Assembly: GCA_006937955.1 (NCBI GenBank)
Contig: SSNP01000249.1
Coordinates: 102,215 to 166,214, forward strand
DNA: 64,000 nucleotides
Reading direction: 5' to 3'
From: Pachypanchax playfairii
Lineage: Eukaryota > Chordata > Actinopteri > Cyprinodontiformes > Aplocheilidae
Shown: in pieces, positions 1 through 13,093 of the stretch
How the letters are laid out: every line of letters starts with the position of its first letter
How positions within the stretch are numbered: the stretch's first letter is position 1
The notes under the pieces: generated by a model
What the model was told of the DNA's origin: nothing
What the model saw: only the letters and a program-made list of their open reading frames with translations
Database searches by the model: none
Made by a program: the position numbers and the translations under genes

Positions 1-308
1 GTGGCAACAAATTTCACCACCTCTGTCTCTCTCGGATCGCCTCTGGAGCCAGTCTCTTACTTAATTGTTTTAATTCTGTAGGAAATTGTTTCTTTTTCTA
101 ATTTCTAAATGTCAGCTGGATAGCTCTCCTAAGGCCTCCCCACGCTGGTTGGTATGTTTAATTCATATAGTGTGTTGTGTTCTTGTCGAGAGTAAATCTG
201 CACTCCCTGAAAGTACCTGCACTTTCTGTTTCTAAAAAAATCTTAAACAGTTCAGACTGCAGAAAAGGAAACACTGAAAAATTAGTGGACATGTTCATCT
301 TTTATTAG

Positions 309-316
309 TGACGTCA
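309..316. promoter_or_regulatory. CRE-type octamer TGACGTCA
   Basis: A perfect palindromic match to the CREB/ATF consensus. An isolated octamer can occur by chance, and no promoter context is visible, so its role is unproven. Confidence 0.2.
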
Positions 317-862
317 ATGTTAATTTAAAAGTTCCATCGTGCAGCAGAAAAAACCTCATTCAAAATCCAAATGAGTCTCGAAAAGTTGGACTTTAAATGA
401 ATAAACTGCTGCAAATATGCTAAACAGCATTCACATAATCACAGTTTTAGGTCAGTGATTTTTGAAGATTTTGCCATCCAGTGTTTGATTGAGTGTGGTG
501 ATGTCTTGTGTTCTAACTTTTGAGTTACGTTTTTCATATTTCTGGAAAACAAACTGATCTTACTTGCTGAAATTGTACATTTTTATGTGGTTTGCACAAC
601 GTAGAGCATTTTGGTCATCTCTCAGTGTGTCTGTCCCCAGTGAGTGCACACAACCAAAGTTACAATGACTCCCATTGTGTATGAGCTCAGAATTTTTTGT
701 TCACAACTGAAAGTAGCTGGTGTTTTATCATGTCGCCTATAAAAACACTATAACATGAAATTCTTCCAAATATTTTTCAGGAATTTTAAAATCTAACTTA
801 TATTTCCCTCACAGTGACTCTTTGTATTTTTACTCTGTATTTCTGTCTAAGAGAGGTGTGTG

Positions 863-876
863 GTTACCATGGTGAC
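863..876. promoter_or_regulatory. Imperfect RFX X-box-like palindrome
   Basis: GTTACCATGGTGAC fits the X-box pattern GTNRCC-N2-RGYAAC except for one base in the right half. The stronger example in this window is at 56771. Confidence 0.2.
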
Positions 877-1100
877 CCAAGAGGCACTTGGCGGCAGTTT
901 TAACATTTTGTTTTCATTGCAAGTTTTATTACATTTGTACATTAAAATTAGGCTTTTTTTTGTCTGAGCAGTTCATTTTTGAAGAAAGTTATTGTATGTT
1001 GGAATTGCAGGTCCTGGCTGCCCTGGGAATATTCAAAATTTCTTCAGAAATCATCTTATCATTGTTGTTATGCTTGTTTGTTTTGATTATTAGCCCTGTC

Positions 1101-1198
1101 ATAGTCTGGCTACCTGTCCAGGTGTGACCCCACCTAGACGGCATCTCCCCTCGGCCCTGAACAGGAAAAAGTAGGTAAAGAAAATGATGGACTGACTG
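1101..1198 (+). repeat. Degenerate dispersed repeat tail
   Basis: The segment has the order 'acctgtccaggtgtgacccc', a variable middle, 'ccctgaacagga', then 'gaaaatgatgga'. The same order recurs at 63176-63298, and more weakly at 10430-10486. This matches a tail widespread in teleost genomes (recognition from memory). The class of the parent element is not determined. Confidence 0.55.
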
Positions 1199-4100
1199 TT
1201 TTGTTAAGTGAAGCACTTTATGTTTCACATTAGTTTATGTATAAAGAAGTACATTATACTGTACACAGCTTCCCTCTATTGTTTTTTGCCCCCCCATTGC
1301 TGCTGTTAGGCACCAATCTGTCATTTGTAAAACCCATCATACCTTAACTTATAAATCTCTCCACACCTTAGTGAAGCCATCCAAAACAGTGACTTCTCAT
1401 CCAATGAATCTGAATGTGCTTCACACCTGTCCAACAATCGTGCAACAAATAGAAAAAAGTAGACATGCCCTGATGCTCAGCCCATCACTCTTTGTCAGGT
1501 GCACTACACCATGTCAGTGATTTCATAAAAAATTTACTAAAGCAGAAATATATGACAAGACTCAACTGACGCCCTGCAGCCAGTGACATCCAGCAAAGAA
1601 AAAAACATTAACGAGCACTGTACCACAGACACATATAGGGCCACCAACACGATACCCTCGAGGACACAAGCCCCATGTCCACAAAGCACATTAACCATAC
1701 GGGAAAAGTCTGCTGCAAAGATAAAGAGCTGATTAGTTTCTTCAAGCAGAGAGCTCAACCTTTCTCTATAGCAAGAACAGGAAAATCTACAGCCAGCAGA
1801 GTCCCACAAAACATGTTGCTTTCCAGGAGTTAGAGCTCCAGCAGTTTAATGGAGAAATAAGGCCACTTTCCAAACAGAAAATAAGTACACAGATATGGTA
1901 TATTGTAAAAGTCGTCCCACATTGTACCATACCAGCAGAACTCATTAACATGTCTGCAAATTAAATAAAGGCTGGATGGGTTGCAGTGGGAAAAATGAAA
2001 TGGTCAATTTATATGCAAATGTCAACCTTTTAGAGACAAGAGGCAAAAATAAAACCCTTTTTCCCAAAATATTTCCTATATTACATGTAATGATGTGTAC
2101 AGCATAATGTGCTATAGCCTTTTGGTGGAGTTTTTGCCTGTGCTCATTAGACCAACTTAAAAATGTCAACCACTCCAATTTTAAACCCATGCTAATGTGA
2201 AAATCACTAAATAACCTTTCAAAATAATTTAACTATATTTATGACTTGGCCCAAACATGCAGAGGTTATTGTTGTGTTTTACTGGGTGATACCTACATTA
2301 GAGGTGCAGAGAAAACTATTAAAATAACAGAATAGCAGGGCCAAAACTGTAAGTGCAAAAAAGGTTACTGTGGGTCATAAATGAACTCTTAATAGATGGA
2401 AAAATAAAGTGAAAATACAAAAATCATTAAAATGATTTTTTTGGATGATATTAAGTAAATGTTGTGGTATAAATTACGACCCTGATAAAGAATTCATCTG
2501 TCTTTGTTGCTTCTGTTTTTGCATCTGCTTTTCAAGGGCATATGTGTCTCAATGTGTGTCTCCCACAGCTAATATATTAAAAATCTCTTCTGTAGACTGA
2601 AATTTTCTGTTGTTTTTTTCTCTTTTATGTATGTTTTTTTCTCCTACCTTGGAATCACTTTCAAAGTTTGCAATGGCTTATTTTGTGTTAATTTTCCTTT
2701 AAATTCAAGGTTTTTGCAAGACTCTTTTGATATTGAAATTATATGAATATGCAAATTTGAGCGTGGAGTATGATGGGATTAATTAAAAGTGCAAGGGATT
2801 GTGCATGGTTACAATGACCATAGTGTGTGGCAGAAAAGATAAATATGGTCATGCTGCTTCTTTCTACTCGATATGGGCATGTTACAAGGTACAAGAATTA
2901 AATATCACCAGTTTTGTGCTTTAATGAAAATTGTATACAAGAAAATATTATGAAAAGGCAACATTTCAAATAAAAATAAAAGACAGGCTAACATAAAAAG
3001 CTTTAAAATTTTGAATAAAGGGTGAGTTTCCTTTTGTCTATGATATTAATTTGAATCTGCAGCGTTCTTGTACGTTAAAAACAAAGTGCAAAATTTGAAA
3101 AAGATTTTTTAAACCTTGAATTTAGATCCAATGCATCTATAAAGGCCTTCACACCCTAATGGATGTCCTACAGTGTTTAACAAGCACGGGAAGATGCATG
3201 GAGGGAAAGTATGCTGGAACAGAGTGCCATGCGTCTTTTAACAGCCTTTGGAAGGAAAAATCACAGGAACATATTCAGCTGCACAGCGTGCTAGCTCTTT
3301 GTATTTGACTCCATTGTTCTTGGCATTTTTACAGAATTCTTTCAGCAACTTTTAAAGCGCATGGACTACAATGCTTCCAAATGACCTGCAAAAACTTTTT
3401 GAAATTATTTTATTCTTTTTAGGTTTTTCTCTGGAAAAAAATCTTTAATAAACTTGTATGTTCCCCATTTCCTTCACAATAGCAATGATTCCCATCTGAA
3501 GTAGAGGGAGCACTGAAGAAAGGGCTTTATTAAGGTAATAAACAGAAAATGAACACATTAAATCCATTGTACCAGAATACAGTCGAAACAATGAGACATT
3601 AAATAAACAAATAGAAAGCTAGATAAATAACTGCAAAAATGTTGAGTACAGTGGATTTTTAATAAAATAATGAATACAACAATCCTAAAAATAAGACAAA
3701 GCTCACACTTTGCAGAAATAACAAGTCTATTCCTCCAACTTTATGATCACAACTAACACTGCTCTGTTATCTTACATACAACAGAAGGAAAAAATGTGGT
3801 GCTCTGAGCATATGGAGGGATGGAACAATAAGCAGCTGGGAGAACAGAGAGCTTGAGGCCAGATTTGACTTCACTGCCAAAAAGAGGGGTTGACAACATA
3901 AACCAGTTGCTGACCTGCTACAGCTGTCAAAGAAGAGCGTTACAGTGGCCACTGGTCTTCTAAATGTATTACAACATGCTGGATGTCTCAGCTAATAACA
4001 CATTTACAATCTGGATGACCGTCACCCAGACTGGGAAGCTATAGGGAAGATGTTTCCTTGAGGAACTTGTTAAAGTACTTGTGACACTGGACGTCTACAG

Positions 4101-7100
4101 GACCCCAGAGTTTCTACCCACAGTGAGCAGCATGACGGAGGCTCCAATTTGAATACCCAAGTCATATGCAGAGTGGATTTTTGACATAAAAATAAGCCAA
4201 AGGCCAAAAACAAAAACACATTTTAAACAATAATCACATTCTGGTATTTGTATTGTTTGAAAAATAAAGAATTAATTAATTAAATTTTAAAAAAATTACA
4301 AAAATGAAGTTTTTGAATTGTTTTTTGCTGACATGAGCGATACCAGAGGGTCCCAAAGGTGATGACAACATAAGGGTTAACGCTCACCAGTAGGAGAGAT
4401 ATGTCCTATAGGCATGAATAAAATGTAAACTTGAAAATAGAATGTGGGGGTTTTGCTGCTAAATGTTTACATATTTATTGTTCTGTGTTTATCTTCAATT
4501 AGTTATTTCACTATATTAAAAACACAATTTAGCCCCACAGCTGCAATAAGCAGACTATGGCTCTGAAAATACAACATGACACTCCTGTAAATGGGATCTC
4601 GCAGTTTCACTTCTCGATAAAAGAAGAGGGCGGAGACATCCTGTCTATATTTTAATTTATATCTGCGATATTTCTTGACAGGTCCGTGCTCTTAAGGGAG
4701 CAGTGCAGAAAACTGCTACTTTTTCTCAGTTTATTCTCAGTTTGACAGTGAACATTTCATGTTAAATGCATGTCTAAAATCAGATGCTGTTAGCACTAGA
4801 AGAAAATTACATGAGCATAAACATGTTTTTATTTAAATGCACGCATAATTTGTCATTTAAATGTCAACAAACTTTGCCAGCATAGATATGCTGTTCGGTT
4901 TGAAGCACATTTAGATCTGCAAATATCCCTTTGTGAAGATTTTCATATGTTGAGAACCTTAGTTTGCTCCTGCAGAAGCCTTGTCTCATTGTAACAGCCA
5001 GTTGTAAAAGGAAGAACTAGAAATAAGGTGACTCAGAAAAGAAGAAAACCAGCAGTACCAAGCTTGGAGTAAATGAAGGACAATGTTATTTGATGTAATT
5101 TCATAACATACAGCCAGTGAACAGGAACTTTTTCCACATCTACTGCTGTTCTTCTATGATTTGATGTGACAAATACAGTCAAGAGATCAGACACTCAGTC
5201 CTGACAACAGCATTGAGGGTCAGCGTCTCATCTTTGGGTTCCTGATGGCTCCTGGTTTCTCATCGTAAACTCATTGCATGGCAGTAGGTGACCCATATTC
5301 CTGTCAGTTATCTCTGATTCCTGTTGCAAAGACCTGATTAAGTGTTTGCAGGCACTGTGCAATGTTCGAAGTATTTGACTTTCAAATGAGCCAGTCAGAG
5401 CTAAACTTGGAAGCAGCAGACAGAGAGACTATTGTTGAACACTAAAACAGAGAAAAGAGAGAGTCTAAAGAAACAAAACAAATAAAGGACAATGATGTGA
5501 GACGAAACAATATCCAGACGAAACAGAACTGTTTTGAGAAACTTGTGGGTAAACACACGAGTAGAAGTCTTGCTTTGTAAAGTTGTTGTAGGAATGATGT
5601 GGGAGCTGAATTGGTTATAATCTAAAGTGTGTCATTCACCCGCCTGTGCTGTTTGTCACTGTAGGGAGGAAGAGTTAATTATTGCAAATAAAGTGTGGCA
5701 GGAGTTGATGTCAGAACAGCAGTGATGGAGAACGTCGGCTGGAATGTGTTTGATGTAGCTGATAGTACAAACGTTAACACATCAACAGGAGTCAGATGTA
5801 AAGTATTGTTGAGTGAGCTCCCACTCAGTTTAAACTGCAAATTGCTTCGAGAGTTGGTGTAAACTGAGAACCTGGAAGGAGCGAGAGGCAATCATTAGAA
5901 CCTATTCAAAAAAGTTCAAGGGGAAATTAATATTCATACAGGGTGCTTGTCACTCTACTAAATGAAGAGAAACTTTCACAAAGTGTCAAGTGCTCTGTGC
6001 ATGAGAATATAACATGAATAAAAGCAGAGATCAGTGAGACTGTTGCCAAGGGAGGTTTGAAGATTTTTCCCCTTCAGCATAAAAGTAACACAGACCACAG
6101 CATCCCCTGCAACCCCACATAAATCTTTCAGGAGCTGATGGTCAAAAAAAAAAATTGCAGGCGTTGATGTGACACGTTTTGGTTACTAATCTATTTTTAA
6201 AAACATGAAGCCAAAAATATAATAAGAACAACTCAAACACTACACTCATATGTAAAATGACTCGAGTTCTATTTACCAGGATGGAAGCTTCAAAGAAAGA
6301 AAAACAACTTCAGTCGAAGTGAAACATAAGGGTGTTGTTGTCAACAAGACATGTTCTGAGCAAATATTCTAACTTTTCCTCAAAGTTGTCACCATCAGAA
6401 AAAAAAACAAGAAAAACCCTTAAATTATCTCCCACAATATATATACAGAATATATTCAATGTGTAATCCTTTAACAGACTCAGTATGACTCTCCAACTAT
6501 TACTCATATACAGTACCTACTATGTTACTGTATTTTACCTCTTCTGCCCATTTAAGCTCCAACAAAATTCTCACCTTCCAACTGGAATTAAACCTGATAG
6601 ATGAGGCTAAAAACATCCCCCTTCTTCATCAGAGGAAGAGAATAAAAAGCAGGTTTCCAAATATACTAGAGAAAATTGAGCCCTTAAATCTGATATCTGG
6701 AGCCTTGACACTTATTGTTGCACCTGGCAGACAAGCTCTTAACCTTGAGTCATTACACCAGTGCACCATGTCAGATGAACTCCAGCAAACGGCCCTGTGA
6801 GGTGATTTTGTGCATGCATACAGGCTGAGGAGTGAAATGACAGAAGCACTAGAGATGGAGAGCACCAGTATCTCAGCAAGAGAAGGGGCCAATTTTCTCT
6901 GAGAGCGCTTGGATCCTTTGCCAAGTGTCAATGCATTGAGATGATAAAACTCTGAGACTGCCTGAGATATCTGATGAGCCAGGGTGTGAAAACAAGAAAA
7001 TAAAACCAGAGGAGGGATGTTCCAGGCCAATCAGACACCAAGTAGCTGCAAAGGCAACACCCTACCACATTAAAATATGATCCTGCCACTTCTTTTAGAC

Positions 7101-10100
7101 TGTTTCTCCACAGAAAAATAATGTGTTTTATGCTCTTATTGCACTTTTGACAAAAAATGTTGTCATCAGCATGCGGATTCTATGTGATCAACAATTTGTA
7201 CAGAAATAGTTTATTTTGAAAAGAAAAACAGAAACACAGAGTCTAGATAATTCAATCTAGACAGGAATGCAACATTTCCATGAAAAGTCAACATGGAGGC
7301 TTAAACATCAGCATTAGCTTGTTAAAATGCAGTGAATACTGACTCTTCTGTCAATGCTAACAACAGCAGCTCAGATTTTTTCTTTTAAATTGACATTATT
7401 TCAGTTTGAGCTAAATATTTAAATGTTTCTGCACCTGAATGACATTTAACAACATCACTGAAACTGAAAAGAAACTGAAAAATAGTGAAAAGAGCAAAAC
7501 TTTTACAGTTTCCAGCACATTAATTAAATTAAAGCATGAAAATGTAAGAAAAAGACTGCAAAATTTTAATGTTTCCATATTTTGCTCATAAATTCATGCA
7601 CATTAAGTATTGAAAACTTAACTTTTTCAAAATATGTTTAATTATGTGTTTTTTTATTGCCAGATTTTCCTCTCAAATATGCTGTTTGTATCTGGAAGGA
7701 GACACAAACAGCAAAAAATATATTTTTCTCCAAAATTTCAGATAGATCTGTTTATGTTTTTATTCCTAACTTTAACCAAATCAAAACTGTATTCTGTTAA
7801 CATAATAAACAAAATATGCTGATTTTGCATGTAAAAAGCATCAGTAGTTTCCAGATTGATGAGCCCAGCATGAGGTGACCCCAGTTCTTTGGGGAAACAG
7901 AGACTGAAATGAATTCTCTTTTGGGAAAAAATGCACATTTTAAAGACCTTTAAATATTTAAATAACTTAATTAGGAATTCAGCTGTGACTTAATACAGCA
8001 TGAGGTTGTCTGCATGTTTCATTAAGATAGATGTAATGTGTCTGTTTGAAAAAGGATGCTGAACTATTGAGATTTTTCTGATCCTGCTGTATATTGTATG
8101 ACGTTTTTCTCAGTGCCATTTGTTAATTGCTTTGACCCAACCTCCTCAGGTCAAACCACTTCCTGATCAGAAGGCTGTAATGACCTCCCATCCTGAACGC
8201 CACACATGCTGTATCTCTGTCCTACCCAGTACCTGACATTCAATTAGGTGTTAGAAGAGAATCTAGAGAGGATGCTCACAGGAGACAGTAGAACAGACAG
8301 ACATGATTCCCTGCAGCATCACTGAAACATTGTTCTAGCCTTTTAAAAATTTCTTGAACGTTTAGCTGAACTATATAAACCAGGATACATTAAATAAAAA
8401 CTAAATGTTTGAATTAGCAAGAACTGTGATGCTGAGATTGAGAATTTTGGGTCATGGTTGCCATGATTGTCAATGTCAAGGTGACATTTTTCCACCAGCT
8501 AGAAAGTTCCTAGAAAGATTTATGGTTAATAACAATGCAAAACTCTTAAAAGGAAGTTTTACTTGTGCTACCCTGTGTTGTACTCAACTAAGTTTAAACC
8601 CAGTTTGGTAAATGTATTGCATTATATCCTTATTTAGATGTATTTTTGATGAGACGATTACATGCAAAAGTTTATTTTTGCATGTGCATTCTGAACAGAA
8701 CCATAAGACGTCTTTTACATTTTACATCAGTTCATCTCTCACTAGATATCTAACTCTAATTCCAGCTAATTATTCCTGTCACCTACATTCTGCCACTGTT
8801 GTTGGGCACTGAAACATGTATGAAACAGTTAGAAAAAACTGTCCCAGGCTACATATTAGGTGTCATTTTCAATGCATTTCAAGTCTGTTGTGCTGAGATT
8901 CCATCTATATTACATGCACAATACTCACTTAGTGAAAATGTAGAAAGTGACAGACTCTGAGGTATTTTTGTCACACAGTCTTTAATGTTTTTCTTCAGGG
9001 TGTATGTGCCAACAGCTAACAGGCTCTCAGCAAAATCTAATTTAAAGCTTTTTTACAGCTTTTCGGAACCTTCATAATTCTAGTTTACAGCTAATTTGTA
9101 CAGTTGGGTCTCTAATTCAAAATGAACTGAAAAGCTGTTCAGTTCAGCAGCACAATCTATTGTTGAGAAAGTGTCTCTTTCCTGTAAAGACACGATTCCA
9201 AAGGACCAATGTGTTTTTAAGAGGAGCAGACGCATAATGAGTAAATGCTTTCTAAGACTGGAAAAAAGCAGCAGACAGAGCTGAAATAATCAGCTTGAAG
9301 TGATAAATGAACAATTACATGCAAGTCTCTGATATCTGAAAGAAAAACAGAAACATCTAAAACTTACAACATCAACTCCATTTGAATGACAAGAGGTTTT
9401 TTTTCTTTCTGAAACATAACATAGTTATTATTTGTCACAAAAACTTGAATAAAACAAAAGCATTTTAATATGAAGTCTGTTTGTTATTTCCTTAACTCAG
9501 TTTAGTATTACTTATGCTATTAGCTTAGCCTTTTATCTAATAAAACTGAGAATTTAAAATAAGAGTGTGAAGATCAATTTCACTTACAATCACATTCAAC
9601 CAATAACATGACCCATACCAAACATCTTAACCTGATTTCCATGACTTACATTACCATGATGTGAATATTTCAAACTGCAGTGTTTGTTTCCTGTCACATC
9701 ATGTTTTATTAGAAACAATGGTTTCAAATACACAGCAAAATGAAATTATGGTCAACATCTGACAAAGATAAATATACTGCAGTCAGCAGCTCTTTGCATC
9801 AAATTAAATATTTGGCAAAGATTAGCTCTGTGTGCACAGCAAAGTTAAGCCAAGTCGTTTGTCTTGGAATTGGACCCATCACTTGGAATTAATTGTTCTC
9901 TATATGTGTAAGAATGGTAAAAAAAATCTGACTTTATTCAGACTTCATTTGTTACAATTACAGGGGGAGAAAAAGAGAACATATTCTGGCATGTGGAGTA
10001 ATTTGACCCATTTATCAGCTGATGCTGAAGTCAGACTTCTCACCAGAACCCAGAGATGAGAGTCAGTTCAGAAAATGGTGCTTATAGTTGAACAAATTAA

Positions 10101-10225
10101 ACATCTTTATATTCAGTTTGGGGGAATCAAGTAATTAATATTACTTATTTTTTAATGGATGTTAATGAGAAAACTATTTGCAGTTGCTTTGTTAAAACAT
10201 TATTTTACTGTCACAGAAGAATATT
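1199..10225. other. Long unassigned AT-rich region
   Basis: No exon set, RNA gene or clear transposon was recognised. The longest frame (6629-7030, minus, 133 codons) shows no domain and its composition looks like chance. The stretch 8131-8250 is less AT-rich and free of homopolymers, but nothing in it can be assigned. Confidence 0.45.
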
Positions 10226-10256
10226 GTTTTTTATTTTATTTTATTTTATTTTTTTC
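10226..10256. repeat. (TTTTA)n low-complexity tract
   Basis: T-rich pentamer repeats TTTTA run between two T homopolymers. Confidence 0.8.
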
Positions 10257-10429
10257 ATGATATTATAAATTAAAAATGTAAAGTTAACAGATTGGAAAGG
10301 GTTAATCTCCTCTATGTTTGCCTCTCTGTTGGGATTTGGCATGTCCTGTTGCACTTGTGTCTTTTTTTATATTGACTCTAACATTAAACTGACCTTAGAT
10401 GATATGAGTTAAATATGCATACAGTAGGT

Positions 10430-10486
10430 GTCTGGACTGACCTGCAGGGTGTATCCCACCTGACATCTATTGACTGCTGGGATAAG
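10430..10486 (+). repeat. Fragment of the dispersed repeat tail
   Basis: 'acctgcagggtgtatcccac' followed by 'gactgctgggataagctc' resembles the middle of the tail family at 1101 and 63176. It is short and degenerate. Confidence 0.4.
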
Positions 10487-13038
10487 CTCAACTCTAAAGA
10501 TTAATGCATCAATTGTAATTACATAAGCAAAAACATTACCATAAAATGCCACATTTATTCTGATTGTAATTGAAGACAAATAAAACAAATATCCTCTGAC
10601 AAAATCTGGTACCAGAAAAGAAATGAATAAAAGTCCCCAAAAAACTTTGAAAGACTTTTAGAAGCCTGGAGAAATATTGATCAATAGGAGAAAAAAAAAA
10701 CAGATGTAAGGGAAGTCACATAAATACAATGTTATCCACTTAAGCAGCACATATGTATTTATAACCTGACTGTTATAATTTTACTGTCACTTCTTGGTTC
10801 AAGCCTTTGCCCCACTAACAAATCTGATGTTTTTAGGCTTCTTGGGTCACAGTCACAGTAAAAACCCTTTAATGAGGTTTTTAAAATTGTCTGAAGTGTA
10901 AGTGTAAGAATGTGTGTTAGGGATAGTCAAATGAACGTTTAATGTGCATTTACATTTTAATCTCCCTCCAGGGCCCACAATTAAAATTTGCTTAATATGT
11001 ATGTAATACTCAAATGTTTTAGTGCACCTTCAAGCATGCACATTTATTTCTTTGGAGTTGCGTGACTCCATGACCCAAACTGTCATCATAAATTCTCTCC
11101 TAAAGCTGCTACAGTCCATTTAATCCTTTCTCTCTGTATGATGATGCATTTCCTCAGGTGAGACTTGGGAGGGGGCCAGAATATTGATCCCATACCTTTT
11201 CCCACTGTCTGGCTGAGCGGTCAGTAACCTGTCGTGCAGAATGCCATGTGATGCTTACCAAGCAATGCAGACTGCAGACAGTCTGAGATCAATGAGCCCA
11301 TGTTTAGATTATGATCAGCAGCACATTGGTAATCTATTCCTGAAGCTAAATATAGAATCAATATTCTCAAGGCTTAGTAAGGAATCAATAGTATATCTCA
11401 ACAGAGATTACTCCTGAGAGACAAGACTGAGGAGGAGAAAACCAAAGCAAAGAGAAAACTACAATATTAAATCATTGCTTGAAGAAAAATGTCACTTTGC
11501 CATCATGGACATGAATTTTGAAATAAATCAACTTTGTTCACAAAGATACAAGAACATACTCCAGTTTTTATGACACCTATGAGATTTTTATGTAATGCTA
11601 TACAGTATGTGTTTATGTATCAGAGGTTTGTTGCATCACTTGTTCTTGTCACCGTGGAAACCTAGTCACATATTTTAAAGAGACAGTACCCAATAATCAG
11701 ATCAAAGAAGGTCAGTTCTTAAATATTTTTTTCTCATTTTTTATAAAAAAAAAAGATTTTTCATCCAAATTTAAATGAAATATTGCTAATTGATATGTTG
11801 ATTACATAACTGAGATGATGGTATTTCTGTGATAGAACCCGAGATTTTAAGTGAGTCAAAGTACTGAAAAGAACTGATCTATAATAGTAAAAAAGGGAAT
11901 AAAATCTGATATTTGTAATCCCTTAACTTTCAATAACATCACACAAAGACGTCACCAGAGATTTGTGATCACTTTGACTCTCTAATCTTGGTGACAATAA
12001 CGCCACCAAATCCAACATCATAATAAATATTATGAAACATATCCCTTTAAGGCAACAGGCATTCAACAAATGTTGAGCTTTCATTCTAACATCTGCATCA
12101 TACAAGATGTACATTTTATTCTCATCCAGTGTTAATATTAACAGAGTAAATACAAATATAAAAATGTAATTTTACTAAATGCTTAAATGTGTCATGCCTC
12201 CTGACTCTGTTTTATTCAGTGTTTCAGCAGAAACAATAGGCCATACATCTTCCTGCAGTGAAACAAGACTTATGTCTGGAATGAACCCCCCATGCATTGG
12301 AAATAAAAGTGTTGCAGTACATTTAAATGAATAATGGGCTTTTTAAAATCCTGACCACAAACCAGGAAGAAGACACTTAATCAGAGACTGTAGAATACTG
12401 AGGTAAGTAGGGTTTTATCAAACTAAATTAATTGAAGTGGTTCGTATCACATGCACACACACTAATAACATGTTACAATGCTAACAAAACAGCTTTTATC
12501 ATTTAATAACGCACAGTTGGATTGTTCATTTTAATACCTTCTGTACATTTAACACTGACTGGTACAACTTAAAATGATAAATTACCATACAGTGAACACA
12601 TTCTTTGATGTACTATTATTTCTTGCAGTATGTGCAGCAGTATTGTCCTCGTTTGTCACCTCATATACAAAACTGATGCTAGCTCTAACTTCCATCCCAA
12701 AAGTCAAAATATAACAGTATATAAAGACTATGAAAAGCTTGAATTGTCTTTTTGTAATTTAATTTAAAAAAGCAGGAGAGACACAAACATGGGCTGAACT
12801 GAACTCTTCATGTATTCCTAAAACCAGAGAAGAAGACTGTCAGGAAGCTCATGTCAGGAAGCTCATGTCAACCACTTACGACTAAAATCTAATTTTTCCA
12901 TTTAAACATCTTCAAGCCTCTTAAAACCTCCATGAAACTGAAAGACGTATTAGTTAATAAATGTATTAGAGTAAGAGAAAAACAAACTGTACTGTGTTCC
13001 CCTTTCATGTTTTTTTGTTGTTATTGATTGCCCTAGCT
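10487..13038. other. Unassigned AT-rich region
   Basis: No gene seen. The block 11140-11420 is less AT-rich and non-repetitive and could be a conserved non-coding element, but conservation cannot be tested from one sequence. Confidence 0.4.
12839..12870. repeat. Two-copy 14-bp tandem repeat
   Basis: 'gtcaggaagctcat' occurs twice head to tail and is followed by a partial third 'gtca'. This looks like a simple slippage duplication. Confidence 0.8.
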
Positions 13039-13047
13039 TGTGTGTGC

Positions 13048-13088
<41 letters not shown>

Positions 13089-13093
13089 TGTGT
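13039..13093. repeat. (TG)n microsatellite
   Basis: An alternating TG tract of about 55 bp with two early TG-to-CG changes and one TTTG interruption near the end. Confidence 0.95.

Larger units (their letters stand above)
1..1100. other. Unassigned AT-rich sequence
   Basis: No gene, RNA or recognisable repeat was seen. Open frames are short and low in complexity. It holds one palindromic CRE-type octamer and one imperfect X-box-like palindrome, listed separately. Confidence 0.5.

Noticed and set aside
6629..7030. 133-codon minus-strand frame
   Set aside because: No recognisable domain, rich in Ser and Leu as expected from AT-rich chance frames, and no splice or start context.
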